Shown piece after piece: positions 7,272 through 15,198 of a DNA stretch of 32,077 nucleotides; position 1 is the stretch's first letter, and each line of letters opens with the position of its first letter. A program made the position numbers and the translations under genes. Source of the DNA: Streptomyces muensis (GTDB lineage Bacteria > Actinomycetota > Actinomycetes > Streptomycetales > Streptomycetaceae); the NCBI RefSeq assembly GCF_021474425.1, contig NZ_JAKEIP010000118.1:1-32077 (forward strand). The letters run 5' to 3'. The notes under the pieces are model-generated. The model saw only the letters and a program-made list of their open reading frames with translations. It searched no databases and was not told the origin of the DNA.

Positions 7272-9542
7272 TCAACGGTCGACCAGTCGTGGACGCGGGG
7301 CCTCACCCGTGGATTCCGTGTCGGTGTCGTCGGTGCCGACCGGGCCGCGGGGAAGCGTCCGGTCCAGCCACTTCGGCAGCCACCAGTTGGTCCGGCCGAG
7401 GAGTGTCATGGTCGCCGGTACCAGCACCATGCGTACGACCGTGGCGTCGATGAAGATCGCGGTGGCCAGGCCGAGCCCGAACATTTTGGTGGAGGGGTCC
7501 TCGGCGACGGCGAAGGACAGGAAGACCGCCACCATGATGAGGGCGGCCGAGGTGATGATCCGGGCGGTGCCCGAGACGCCCTCAACGATCGCCGTGCCGT
7601 TGTCGCCGGTGCGCAGGTACTCCTCGCGTACGCGGGAGAGGAGGAACACCTCGTAGTCCATCGACAGGCCGAACAGGATGGCGAAGAGGAACATCGGGAT
7701 GAACGACACGATCGGAACCGTCGCTTCCAGCCCGATGAGTGCGCCTCCCCAGCCCCATTGGAAGACCGCGACCATGATGCCGTAGGCCGCGCCGATGCTC
7801 AGCAGATTCAGCAGTACCGCCTTGAGCGGTACCAGCATCGAGCGGAAGACCAGCATCAGCAGCAGGAACGACATCGCCAGCACGGCGGCGACGAACACCG
7901 GCAGGCGCTGGCTGGTGCGCCTGCCCACATCGGACAGGCTCGCGGCGGCGCCGCCGACGTGGGCCCTGGCCGGGCCGTGCCCGATCGCCGTGGGCAGCAC
8001 GTCGGTGCGCAGCCGGGCGATGGTGTCGGCGGTGGCCTTGTCCTGAGGGCTGGTGGCCGGGAACACCACGAGGGTCGCGATGCCGGTGGCCCGATCGATG
8101 TGCGTCGGCGCGACGGATGCGATGCCCGGATCCGCCGCGACCGCCCCGACGAGTCGGTCCAGCACTCCCGGATCACCGGTGGGGTCCGCGGCGATGACGA
8201 GGGGACCGTTGGTGCCCGGGCCGAACCCCTCGGCGACGAGGTCGTAGGCCCGGCGCTCGGTTCGGCTCTGGGGCAGTGAGCCGTCGCCGGGCAGGCCGAC
8301 GCGCAGGCCGAGCACGGGCAGCGTCGCGGTCAGCAGCAGCCCCGCCGCGCCGACCGCGTACGGCACCGGGTGCCGGCTGACGTGCCCGATCCAGCGCCGC
8401 CACCCGGCGGCGTGGGCGGCGTCTGCTGCCAGGTCCCGCCGCCGAGCGAGTCGGCCCAACTTCCCGGTCCGCAGAGCCCGGCCGACCCGGCCCGCCCGGG
8501 CCAGGCGTGGGCCGGCGGCGCCGAGGAAGGCCGGCAGCAGCGTCACCGACGCGAGCACCATCGTCAGGACGACGATCGAGACGGCGAGCCCGCCCACCGT
8601 CATGAACGGTACGTTCGCGACCGCCAGGCCGAGGATCGATACGACGACGGTGCCGCCGGCGAAGACCACCGGCCGCCCCGCCGTGGCCACCGCTCGTCCG
8701 GCCGCCTCGTGGGGGTCGAGCCCGCGCGCGAGGTACTCCCGGTGCCTGGCGAGCACGAACAGCGCGTAGTCGATGCCCACTCCGAGCCCGACCATGCTGC
8801 CCAGGACCGGCGCGAAGGTGGGGACGTCCGTGACCCCCGCCAGTACCGTCATCGTGGCGACCCCGACGGTCAGTGCGAAGACCGCCATGCCGATCGGCAG
8901 CGCGGCGGCGACGAGCGAACCGAACGCCAGGAACAGGATCGCGGCCGCGGCGAGGAGGCCGATCAACTCGCTCGCGCCGCCGTCGGGGTCGGAGAAGGCG
9001 TAGAAGAGGTTCCCGCCCATCTCGATGCGCAGGGGCAGTTCGGCGCGCAGCCGGTCGCCGAGATCGACGAGGGCGTCGAGGTCTTCGGTCGACAGTCGGC
9101 TCTGGTCGGGGTACTGCACCCGGACGACCGCGATCCGCCCGTCGGCCGAGGCGAGGCCGCCGCGCACGGCGGTGTCGCCGCCTGCGTCGAGTGCCCCCGC
9201 AGGGTCGCTCGTGCCGAGCACGTGCGGCAGCCGCTGCACCTCGGTCTGCAGCCGCGTGAGAGCGGTGCGCGCGCTGTCGTGGTCGAAGAACGTCGCAGCG
9301 CCGTCGAGGGGGGTGACGACCACTTGGGCGGTCATCCCCTCCTGGCCGGTGCCGGCCCGCTCGATCAGTTCCGCGGCCCGCTGGGAGTCCAGTCCCGGAG
9401 CGGTCATCGAATCCGCATTCCGCCCGCCGAAGGCGACGGCGGCGAGGACGGCGAGCGTGGCGGCGACCAGCCATGCCGCGATCACCCGCCAGGGATGGCG
9501 GGCGGCGCCCCCGCCCAGGCGCAACAGGGCTTTCGAGAGCAT
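7272..9542 (-). CDS. MMPL/RND-family exporter
   Basis: A 756-residue integral membrane protein of the MMPL branch of RND transporters, normally a proton-driven exporter of lipids or toxic compounds. It has the duplicated layout: an N-terminal TM (VIAAWLVAATLAVLAAVAFG), an extracytoplasmic loop, a TM bundle containing GLGVGIDYALFVLARHREYL (the intramembrane Asp-Tyr motif), a second loop, and a second bundle with LFGLSMDYEVFLLSRVREEY. The ATG at 9542 follows GGAGGACCCG; a TTG 12 bases earlier is less likely because it overlaps that site. Divergent from a sensor kinase/response regulator pair, which probably controls it. Flanked by IS fragments. Confidence 0.93.
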   Translation of the reverse strand: MLSKALLRLGGGAARHPWRVIAAWLVAATLAVLAAVAFGGRNADSMTAPGLDSQRAAELIERAGTGQEGMTAQVVVTPLDGAATFFDHDSARTALTRLQTEVQRLPHVLGTSDPAGALDAGGDTAVRGGLASADGRIAVVRVQYPDQSRLSTEDLDALVDLGDRLRAELPLRIEMGGNLFYAFSDPDGGASELIGLLAAAAILFLAFGSLVAAALPIGMAVFALTVGVATMTVLAGVTDVPTFAPVLGSMVGLGVGIDYALFVLARHREYLARGLDPHEAAGRAVATAGRPVVFAGGTVVVSILGLAVANVPFMTVGGLAVSIVVLTMVLASVTLLPAFLGAAGPRLARAGRVGRALRTGKLGRLARRRDLAADAAHAAGWRRWIGHVSRHPVPYAVGAAGLLLTATLPVLGLRVGLPGDGSLPQSRTERRAYDLVAEGFGPGTNGPLVIAADPTGDPGVLDRLVGAVAADPGIASVAPTHIDRATGIATLVVFPATSPQDKATADTIARLRTDVLPTAIGHGPARAHVGGAAASLSDVGRRTSQRLPVFVAAVLAMSFLLLMLVFRSMLVPLKAVLLNLLSIGAAYGIMVAVFQWGWGGALIGLEATVPIVSFIPMFLFAILFGLSMDYEVFLLSRVREEYLRTGDNGTAIVEGVSGTARIITSAALIMVAVFLSFAVAEDPSTKMFGLGLATAIFIDATVVRMVLVPATMTLLGRTNWWLPKWLDRTLPRGPVGTDDTDTESTGEAPRPRLVDR

Positions 9543-9563
9543 CGGGTCCTCCAACCACCTCTT

Positions 9564-9583
9564 CGGCCGTCCTTGTACGGCCG
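9564..9583. promoter_or_regulatory. palindrome in the exporter leader, candidate operator
   Basis: CGGCCGT CCTTGT ACGGCCG: perfect 7-base arms with a 6-base spacer, about 22 bases upstream of the exporter's ATG in the divergent intergenic region (9543-9718). A plausible binding site for the adjacent response regulator, or an RNA hairpin in the leader. Confidence 0.4.
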
Positions 9584-9718
9584 CCGATGCGTAAGGCTCG
9601 TCGCCACGGCGCTCCGCGGCATCGCCTGGCCGGCCGCGGATCCGTCGGCCCCAAGTCGGAGTGAAGCCCCGTCCTTTCGGCCGATGCGCGGCACGGCGCG
9701 GTCCCTACGCTGAGAACC

Positions 9719-10891
9719 GTGCTGCGAGACGACCTGCGAACCCTGTGGACCGAACCCCGGCCGCCCAACGCGCCCGCCCGGGTGCGGCGGGACTGGGCGC
9801 TGCTCGCCGCGGGCCTTGCCGGTGTGGCGCTGGAGGCCACCCTGCGTGAGAACGTCGTGTGGCGGCCGGTGGCGGTGGTGTTCGCCGTATGGCTGTGCCT
9901 GCTGCCCCTGTGGCGCCGGACCCGCCCGCTGGCGATGGTCACGCTGGCGTTCGGCTCGGTGATGCTGCTCCAGGTGGCCTGGCTCGTCGCCGCACCGCGC
10001 GAGCCCGTCGGCCTGGACACCGGCGCGGTCGTGTTCGTGCTGGTGTACGCGTTGCTCCGGTGGGGATCGGGACGCGAGATCGTGCTGGGCGGCGCGGTGA
10101 TCCTCGCGGTCGGCGCACTGTGTGTCGTCACGTACGAGAGCCCGGTCGTCGAAAAGGTCGTGGGCTTCGTCTTCCTGCTGCTGCCCGGCGTGGTCGGGGC
10201 TGCCGTGCGGTTCTGGGTGACCGCTCGCGAGCGGCAGTTGGACCAGGTGCGCTCCCGCGAGCGCGAGCAGCTCGCCCGGGAGCTGCACGACACGGTGGCC
10301 CACCACGTGTCGGCCATGGTGATCATCGCCCAGGCGGGCCGGGTGCTCGCGGGCGCCGACCCGTCCGCCGCCGTCGAGGCGCTGGAGGGGGTCGAGGAGG
10401 AAGGGGCGCGCACGCTGGAGGAAATGCGCGCCATGGTCGCCGCGCTGCGCGACCGCGGGGTCGGCGCCGAGCTGGCGCCGCCTGCCGGCGTCGCGGATCT
10501 GGAGCGCCTGGTGCGCACCCCGGGTGGTCGCCTCAGGGTCGACCTGGGGCTCGACGGTGAACTGGACACGCTGCCCCCGGCCGTGGACGCGGCCGTCTAC
10601 CGGATCGTGCAGGAGTCGGTGACCAACGCGCTGCGCCATGCGGTCGACGCGACCGAGCTCGTCGTTCGGGTCGCCGCGGAACGGCACACGGTACGGGTGA
10701 GCGTGCGCGACAACGGCCGGCGCACCGGCCGGGGCCGCGACGGATACGGGCTTACCGGACTGCGCGAGCGCGCGACCCTGCTCGGCGGCACACTACGGGC
10801 TGGCCCGGGTACCGACCGGGGCTGGCATGTCGAAGCCGAACTGCCGAGAGCGAGGAGCGAGAGCGGTGTCCATTCGCGTCCTCGTCGCTGA
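9719..10891 (+). CDS. NarL-type sensor histidine kinase
   Basis: A 390-residue membrane kinase. Hydrophobic segments lie at about residues 27-41, 50-64, 71-91, 102-112, 121-138 and 147-166. Then comes a HisKA_3 dimerisation/phosphoacceptor helix, REQLARELHDTVAHHVSAM, with His190, and a HATPase domain with N-box QESVTNALRHA (Asn303), DNG at 331-333 and GYGLTGLRER at 342-351. The start is a GTG. The last 26 bases overlap the response regulator start, so the two are translationally coupled. This is the standard short-sensor arrangement of Streptomyces pairs that regulate a neighbouring transporter; the signal is unknown. Confidence 0.93.
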   Translation: MLRDDLRTLWTEPRPPNAPARVRRDWALLAAGLAGVALEATLRENVVWRPVAVVFAVWLCLLPLWRRTRPLAMVTLAFGSVMLLQVAWLVAAPREPVGLDTGAVVFVLVYALLRWGSGREIVLGGAVILAVGALCVVTYESPVVEKVVGFVFLLLPGVVGAAVRFWVTARERQLDQVRSREREQLARELHDTVAHHVSAMVIIAQAGRVLAGADPSAAVEALEGVEEEGARTLEEMRAMVAALRDRGVGAELAPPAGVADLERLVRTPGGRLRVDLGLDGELDTLPPAVDAAVYRIVQESVTNALRHAVDATELVVRVAAERHTVRVSVRDNGRRTGRGRDGYGLTGLRERATLLGGTLRAGPGTDRGWHVEAELPRARSESGVHSRPRR

Positions 10892-11528
10892 CGACCAGAC
10901 GATCATCCGCACCGGGTTGCGGATCATGCTGAACGCCCAGCCCGGCATCGAGGTGGTCGGCGAGGCCGCCGACGGACACGAAGCGGTACGTCTGGCCCGC
11001 GAACTGCGCCCCGACGTCTGCCTGTTCGACATCCGCATGCCCGTACTCGACGGGCTCGAGGCCACCCGGCTGGTCGCCGGCCCGGGCGTCGCCGACCCGC
11101 TGGCCGTGGTCGTCATCACCACGTTCGACCTCGACGAGTACGTCTACGGCTCACTGCGTGCGGGCGCCCGCGGATTCCTCCTGAAGGACACGGGACCGGA
11201 CCTTCTGGCGCAGGCCGTACGGTCGGCGTCCGACGGTGAGGCGCTCATCGCGCCCAGCGTCACCGTCCGTCTGCTCCAGGCGTTCGCGGACCTGCCCGCC
11301 GGCCGGCCCGCGGCCCAGCCGGTTTCCCCCGTCACCGCCCGCGAGGAGGAGGTGCTCCTGGCCGTCGCCCGCGGGCTGACCAACACCGAGATCGCCGACG
11401 CACTGCACATCAGCCTCAGCACGGTGAAGACGCATCTGGCGAGCCTGATGGCCAAACTCGGCGCCCGCAACCGGGTCGAGATCGCGATGTGGGCCTACGA
11501 GACGCGCCGTATCCTCCCCGGAACCTGA
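10866..11528 (+). CDS. NarL/LuxR-family response regulator
   Basis: A 220-residue protein from a GTG at 10866, preceded by AGGAGCG. The receiver domain has the acidic pair D9-D10, phosphoacceptor D55 (LFDIRMP), T85 (VVITTFD) and K107 (GFLLKD). The C-terminal LuxR helix-turn-helix is at about 155-210 (VTAREEEVLLAVARGLTNTE, IADALHISLSTVKTHLASLM). It is coupled to the kinase gene and probably activates or represses the divergent MMPL exporter. Complete, with all catalytic residues in place. Confidence 0.94.
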   Translation: MSIRVLVADDQTIIRTGLRIMLNAQPGIEVVGEAADGHEAVRLARELRPDVCLFDIRMPVLDGLEATRLVAGPGVADPLAVVVITTFDLDEYVYGSLRAGARGFLLKDTGPDLLAQAVRSASDGEALIAPSVTVRLLQAFADLPAGRPAAQPVSPVTAREEEVLLAVARGLTNTEIADALHISLSTVKTHLASLMAKLGARNRVEIAMWAYETRRILPGT

Positions 11529-11654
11529 GCCGGGTGCCGGGTCATGTCCCATGAGCCCCCGCCCGGACATCAGTGCACCGGTCGGCTCACGTCGGCTCCA
11601 CGTGCCTCACCTGCCCCAGAGCGTGACGTATCAGGAGGCCGGAACTGGGACGGT

Positions 11655-11775
11655 GAGATACCCGATATGACAAGCCTCCCGACAGCTACCTCGCCAGTCT
11701 CCACCTGCACGCCTCGATGATCTGGATCAAAGACCTCACCAGAACCACCCGGTGATCACGACTCGATACGCGCCC
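11655..11775 (+). repeat. IS5-type right end, copy B (transposase tail remnant)
   Basis: CCCGATATGACAAGCCTCCC onward to GGTGATCACGACTCGATACG repeats the 3' end of the transposase at 6726-7204 (about 88 percent identical by eye), translating as DSYLASLHLHASMIWIKDLT and a stop. Nothing further of that element remains here. Together with copy A it brackets the exporter/two-component genes in direct orientation. Confidence 0.7.
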
Positions 11776-11913
11776 TAGTACGAGGCTGGCGGCTGGTCTC
11801 AGTGGCTGTTGTCGTTCCGAATCTGAGGGCGGCGTTTTCACTGGTCAGGCGTAGGGCGGGTGATTCGGTGGGAATGGTCGCGTGTCGTGTCGTCGCTCCC
11901 CGGGAGGTTGCAG

Positions 11914-12450
11914 ATGCCGTCGGTCGTCGGGCTGCTGGAACAGCACGAACTCGCCGCTCGCCGTCGAGTCGACGGGTTGCGTGAGGAAGCTGATCGTGTC
12001 CAGGCTGAACTGGCCGCGGCCGAGGAGGAATGGCAGGAGTGGGCGATCGCCCGCAGGCGGGTGGGCACCGTCCTGGCTCCGGACAACGGCAACATCGCTG
12101 TTCAAGAGGCCGTCCATGGCTCACAGGACGCGGACACGCGCTCGGCGCCCGGGCAGGCGGCGAAACCGAAGTCGCAGGTGCCGGTGTGGCGTGAGGGGCT
12201 GGCCTGGTCGGTGCTGTCGGTCGACTATCAGCGCATCCTCACCGCGATCGCGGACCGGCACCGGCTCCATCAAGGCCCGCTGACCTGCCAGGAGTTGGCC
12301 GTGATCTTCGGCCTGGACGCGGTGCCGGCCAAGGTGGAGGCGCTGCGGTCGAAGGCGAAACGCCTGGTCTCACGGGGCTGGCTGGCCGAGCGGCAGCCGG
12401 GCCGGTTCACCCTCGCCCAAGGTGTGGCCGGGCAAGACGGCGCGTCATGA
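11914..12450 (+). CDS. coiled-coil/winged-helix passenger protein of the IS
   Basis: A 178-residue protein from an ATG preceded by GGGAGGTTGCAG. Residues 7-48 form a charged coiled coil (LLEQHELAARRRVDGLREEA, DRVQAELAAAEEEWQEW), 55-90 a variable linker, and 100-165 a winged-helix-like domain (DYQRILTAIADRHRLHQGPL, TCQELAVIFGL, KAKRLVSRGWLAERQPGRFT). It contains no DDE or other transposase signature. It lies wholly inside the inverted repeats of the element and its end overlaps the transposase's end by 44 bases. I recall similar proteins in many Streptomyces near IS genes, but no function. It may regulate or assist transposition, or act independently. Confidence 0.8.
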   Translation: MPSVVGLLEQHELAARRRVDGLREEADRVQAELAAAEEEWQEWAIARRRVGTVLAPDNGNIAVQEAVHGSQDADTRSAPGQAAKPKSQVPVWREGLAWSVLSVDYQRILTAIADRHRLHQGPLTCQELAVIFGLDAVPAKVEALRSKAKRLVSRGWLAERQPGRFTLAQGVAGQDGAS

Positions 12451-13324
12451 GCAGGGTCATCGACCAGTAGACCATCGCCTCGGCGCTGGCGGTGCGGCGT
12501 TCAAAGTCGCGCACCAGACGGCGGGTGCGCATCAGGTGGGCGAAGAACCGCTCGACGATCCACCGCTTGGGCAGCACCACAAAGCCGCGCATGTCGTCGC
12601 TGCGTTTGACGATCGCCAGGACCAGCGCGAGCGTGGTGAGACAGTGGGCAACGAGGCTGCCGGTGTAGCCGCCGTCGGCCCAGACCAGTTCCAGCCGGTG
12701 GTGCATGTCGGCGACCTTCCCGAGCAGTTCCTGGGCGGCGATGCGGTCGCCGGTGTCCGCGGCGGTAACGATCACGCCCAGCAGCAGACCGAGGGTGTCG
12801 ACCACGACGTGCCGCTTGCGGCCGTTGATGAGTTTGCCGCCGTCGAAGCCGCGGCTGTCCGTGGCGACGACGGCGTCCGCCTTGACCGACTGCGAGTCGA
12901 TCACACCGGCCGTCGGTGCCGCGTCGCGGCCCAGCGTTTCGCGGACCTGCCCGCGCAGCCGGTCGTGGAACTCCTTGACCAGGCCATGGTCGCGCCAGCG
13001 GCGGAAGAACGCATACACCCGGTCCCACGGCGGGAAGTCGACCGGCATGCCGCGCCACTTGATGCCGTTGTCCACGAGGTAGCGGATCGCGTCCAGCATC
13101 ACGCGGTGGCAGTACGCCTCTGGCTGCCCGCCCCGCCCGCGCAGCCAGGCCGGCACCGGCAGCAGCGGCCGGACCGTGGCCCACTCCGCGTCCGTCATGT
13201 CCGACGGATACCGCCGAACACGTTCCGGGTGATCGGCTGCGTTTCCGAACCGGTGGGCGACACAATCACACGACGGAGACGCCGAGTTGAACTCCACCGG
13301 CGCGAACCCGTACAACTGCGGCAA
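12407..13324 (-). CDS. IS5-family transposase, apparently intact
   Basis: A 305-residue DDE transposase. The core from MTDAEWATVRPLLPVPAWLR includes an N-terminal DNA-binding region (DAIRYLVDNGIKWRGMPVDF), catalytic D in GVIDSQSVKAD, D in LVWADGGYTG and E in KRWIVERFFAHLMRTRRLVR, followed by EAMVYWSM. The start chosen is a TTG at 13324 with AGGAGG five bases upstream; an internal ATG at 13198 would give 263 residues. The longer form is supported because its N-terminal sequence CDCVAHRFGNAADHP recurs with mainly synonymous or conservative changes in the remnant near 17830. Confidence 0.88.
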   Translation of the reverse strand: MPQLYGFAPVEFNSASPSCDCVAHRFGNAADHPERVRRYPSDMTDAEWATVRPLLPVPAWLRGRGGQPEAYCHRVMLDAIRYLVDNGIKWRGMPVDFPPWDRVYAFFRRWRDHGLVKEFHDRLRGQVRETLGRDAAPTAGVIDSQSVKADAVVATDSRGFDGGKLINGRKRHVVVDTLGLLLGVIVTAADTGDRIAAQELLGKVADMHHRLELVWADGGYTGSLVAHCLTTLALVLAIVKRSDDMRGFVVLPKRWIVERFFAHLMRTRRLVRDFERRTASAEAMVYWSMTLLMTRRLARPHLGRG

Positions 13325-13515
13325 CAGGGCCTCCTGGATCTCGGTTGGCTCCGCAACCCCGGGCTGCCAAGAGGCCCTTCATGCCCGCGGCCGGTGCCGA
13401 ACAGCCGATCGAGACGACCGTTCGACGCACGCCCCTTAAGATCGGAACGACAACAGCCGCTGAGCGACAAGTGTTGGCGGACCCGTCGGCAAAACCAGGG
13501 GCCAGGGCGCGGTGG

Positions 13516-14100
13516 CTACCAGGCGGTCTTGGCGGTGCTGTAGGAGGTGCGGCAGGTGGCGTCGGAGGCCGTAGTGGAAAGCTTGGTCATGGCCTCAATC
13601 CACACCTTCTTGACCACCTTTTCCAGGCCGCGGGTCGCCGCGGGGGTGTTCGGAGAGAACTTCTTGACCGTTCCCACAGTGGCGACGGTGAACTTGTTGC
13701 ACACCGGCAGGGCGGCGTTGCGGTAGCGGTTGTCGAGTTCACCCGTCACGGCGGAGCTGTTGGCGGTGGCCCAGCTGTTCCACGCCGCACAGGCCGGCTG
13801 GGTGAGTTCGGCCCGCTCGGTCTCGGTCAGACTGCCCAGAGCGGCGACGGCGGCGTTCCAGAACTCGTCGGGGATGGCGTAGCGGGTGGTGGCGAACTGG
13901 TCCCCGGTCTTGAAGATCGCTTCCTTGCAGGCGAACGGCAGCGATGCCGCTTGCGTAAGGGCGGCCAGGAGCGGAGGGGATTTCACACTCTGAGCGGCCG
14001 AGGTGTCCTCCTGAGGGATGACAGTCACCGCCACCGCCAGGACACCGGCGGCCCCGGCCACGGCCAGAGCGGAGCGCTTGAGGCTGCGGGAGGTGTTCAT
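13516..14100 (-). CDS. secreted four-cysteine protein of the isoprenoid operon
   Basis: A 194-residue protein from an ATG with AGGAGA nine bases upstream. A Sec signal peptide is clear: basic MNTSRSLKRS, hydrophobic ALAVAGAAGVLAVAVTVI, then a polar region with possible cleavage near TSAA-Q (residue 36-37). The mature part is mostly helical, with Cys58, Cys104, Cys134 and Cys183, which could form two disulfides, and no catalytic motif that I recognise. It is the last gene of a minus-strand series with polyprenyl synthase, squalene/phytoene synthase-like enzyme and ABC exporter, which suggests an extracellular role linked to the product, such as binding or modification. Family unknown. Confidence 0.75.
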   Translation of the reverse strand: MNTSRSLKRSALAVAGAAGVLAVAVTVIPQEDTSAAQSVKSPPLLAALTQAASLPFACKEAIFKTGDQFATTRYAIPDEFWNAAVAALGSLTETERAELTQPACAAWNSWATANSSAVTGELDNRYRNAALPVCNKFTVATVGTVKKFSPNTPAATRGLEKVVKKVWIEAMTKLSTTASDATCRTSYSTAKTAW

Positions 14101-14205
14101 GAGCGCAGGTCTCCTGTACGTGAGGGCTGAGCGGCCAGCCCGGTGCAGACCAGGAGCGGGGGCTGGAAACGGAGCATCAGCCACCGCGCCAGTCCCCGGC
14201 CGTAC

Positions 14206-15180
14206 TCAGCGCTGACGGTCGGCTGCTGAGGTGGCCAGTTCGGCGAGGCGCAGGGCGTCCGGCAGGCCGGTGAGTGCAACGTGGGCTTGTTCGGCGCGGG
14301 AGGATGCCATCTGGGCCGCCTTGGTGAGGGCGCCGGTGCGTGTCAGCACGGCGAGGATGTCTCGGTGTGCGGTGACGGGGTCGGGGTCGCCGTGGAATAC
14401 GGTGGTCAGGCGGTCGCGGTCGGCTTTGTCGGCCACTTCGTAGGCGAGCAGGACGGGCAGGGTGGGCTGCAGGTTGGCGACGTCGCTGATGGCTGTCTTG
14501 CCGGTGATCTGGTCTTCGGCGGTGTAGGGGAGCAGGTCGTCACGGATCTGGAAGGCCATGCCGAGGTGTTCTCCGTACGTGCGGAGGGCCCGGTCCTGCT
14601 CCGGGGTTGCTCCGGCCAGGATGGCGCCGGCCTGGCAGGCGGCACCGGTCAGCGCGGAGGTCTTGGCTTGCATGACGTTCAGGACGGTCGGTACCCCGCA
14701 GGTCAGGTCGCCGCGGATCTCGGTTTCGCGCATGATGCCCTGGCACATGTGGCGCAGCGCCTCGACGGTGACGCGTGCGGCGTGCAGTACGCGCTCGGCG
14801 GGGCCGCCACTGAGCAGGGCCGCGATTCCGGCCATCGACAGTCCGTCGCCTGCTACCAGAGCCTCGGCGATACCGTACTGCTGGGCGGTGGAGGCCCGCC
14901 CGCGGCGTACCGGGTCCTGATCGACGATGTCGTCGTGGATGAGGCTCGCGACGTGCAGGCATTCGATGCCGGCGGCGAAGGCCAGCACCTGGTCGGCGGT
15001 GCCGCCGACGGCTTTGGCCGACTCCATGCACAGGATGGGGCGCAGGAGCTTGCCCGGGGGGAACAGAGCGTCCAGGCAGGCCAGCTCCAGCAGGCTGTCG
15101 CCGCTGCCCACCCAGCGCAGCAACTCGGCCTCCAAGAGCGGAATGTGCGTGCCGTCGGCTGAGGTCACGGCTACGGACAT
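14206..15180 (-). CDS. polyprenyl diphosphate synthase (trans-isoprenyl type)
   Basis: A 324-residue prenyltransferase of the GGPP synthase type, condensing IPP with allylic diphosphates. Seen: GKLLRP (43-48), the first Asp-rich motif DDIVD (83-87), KTSAL (172-176), the second motif region FQIRDDLLPY (210-219), and GKTAISDVANLQPTLPVLLA (227-246). Small residues Ala78 and Ser79 upstream of the first motif point to a product of C20 or longer, by the known chain-length rule. The second motif is DDLLP, not DDxxD, and the first basic motif lacks one Arg; catalysis may be altered. The operon context suggests it supplies substrate to the next enzyme upstream. Confidence 0.88.
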   Translation of the reverse strand: MSVAVTSADGTHIPLLEAELLRWVGSGDSLLELACLDALFPPGKLLRPILCMESAKAVGGTADQVLAFAAGIECLHVASLIHDDIVDQDPVRRGRASTAQQYGIAEALVAGDGLSMAGIAALLSGGPAERVLHAARVTVEALRHMCQGIMRETEIRGDLTCGVPTVLNVMQAKTSALTGAACQAGAILAGATPEQDRALRTYGEHLGMAFQIRDDLLPYTAEDQITGKTAISDVANLQPTLPVLLAYEVADKADRDRLTTVFHGDPDPVTAHRDILAVLTRTGALTKAAQMASSRAEQAHVALTGLPDALRLAELATSAADRQR

Positions 15181-15198
15181 GACGAGTCCTCTCGATGG

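Larger units (their letters stand above)
11798..13464. mobile_element. complete-looking IS5-family element carrying a passenger gene
   Basis: Imperfect terminal inverted repeats: the left copy reads CTCAGTGGCTGTTGTCGTTC and on to 11824; the right copy, 13439-13464, reads AGATCGGAACGACAACAGCC then GCTGAG. They match over about 26 bases with one substitution and one indel. Inside are a minus-strand transposase (12407-13324) and a plus-strand non-transposase gene (11914-12450), convergent and overlapping at their 3' ends. I could not fix the outermost base or a target duplication. A decayed copy of the right end lies at 17806-18062. Confidence 0.65.

Noticed and set aside
8370..9713. Long plus-strand open frame opposite the exporter
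   Set aside because: Low-complexity Gly/Arg/Glu shadow of the MMPL gene caused by high GC.
8173..10569. Long minus-strand open frame spanning the exporter and kinase genes
   Set aside because: It is Arg/Pro/Ser-rich antisense or out-of-frame reading of two strongly supported genes.
14281..15162. Plus-strand open frame of 293 codons
   Set aside because: Gly-rich mirror of the polyprenyl synthase, whose motifs clearly fix the minus strand.
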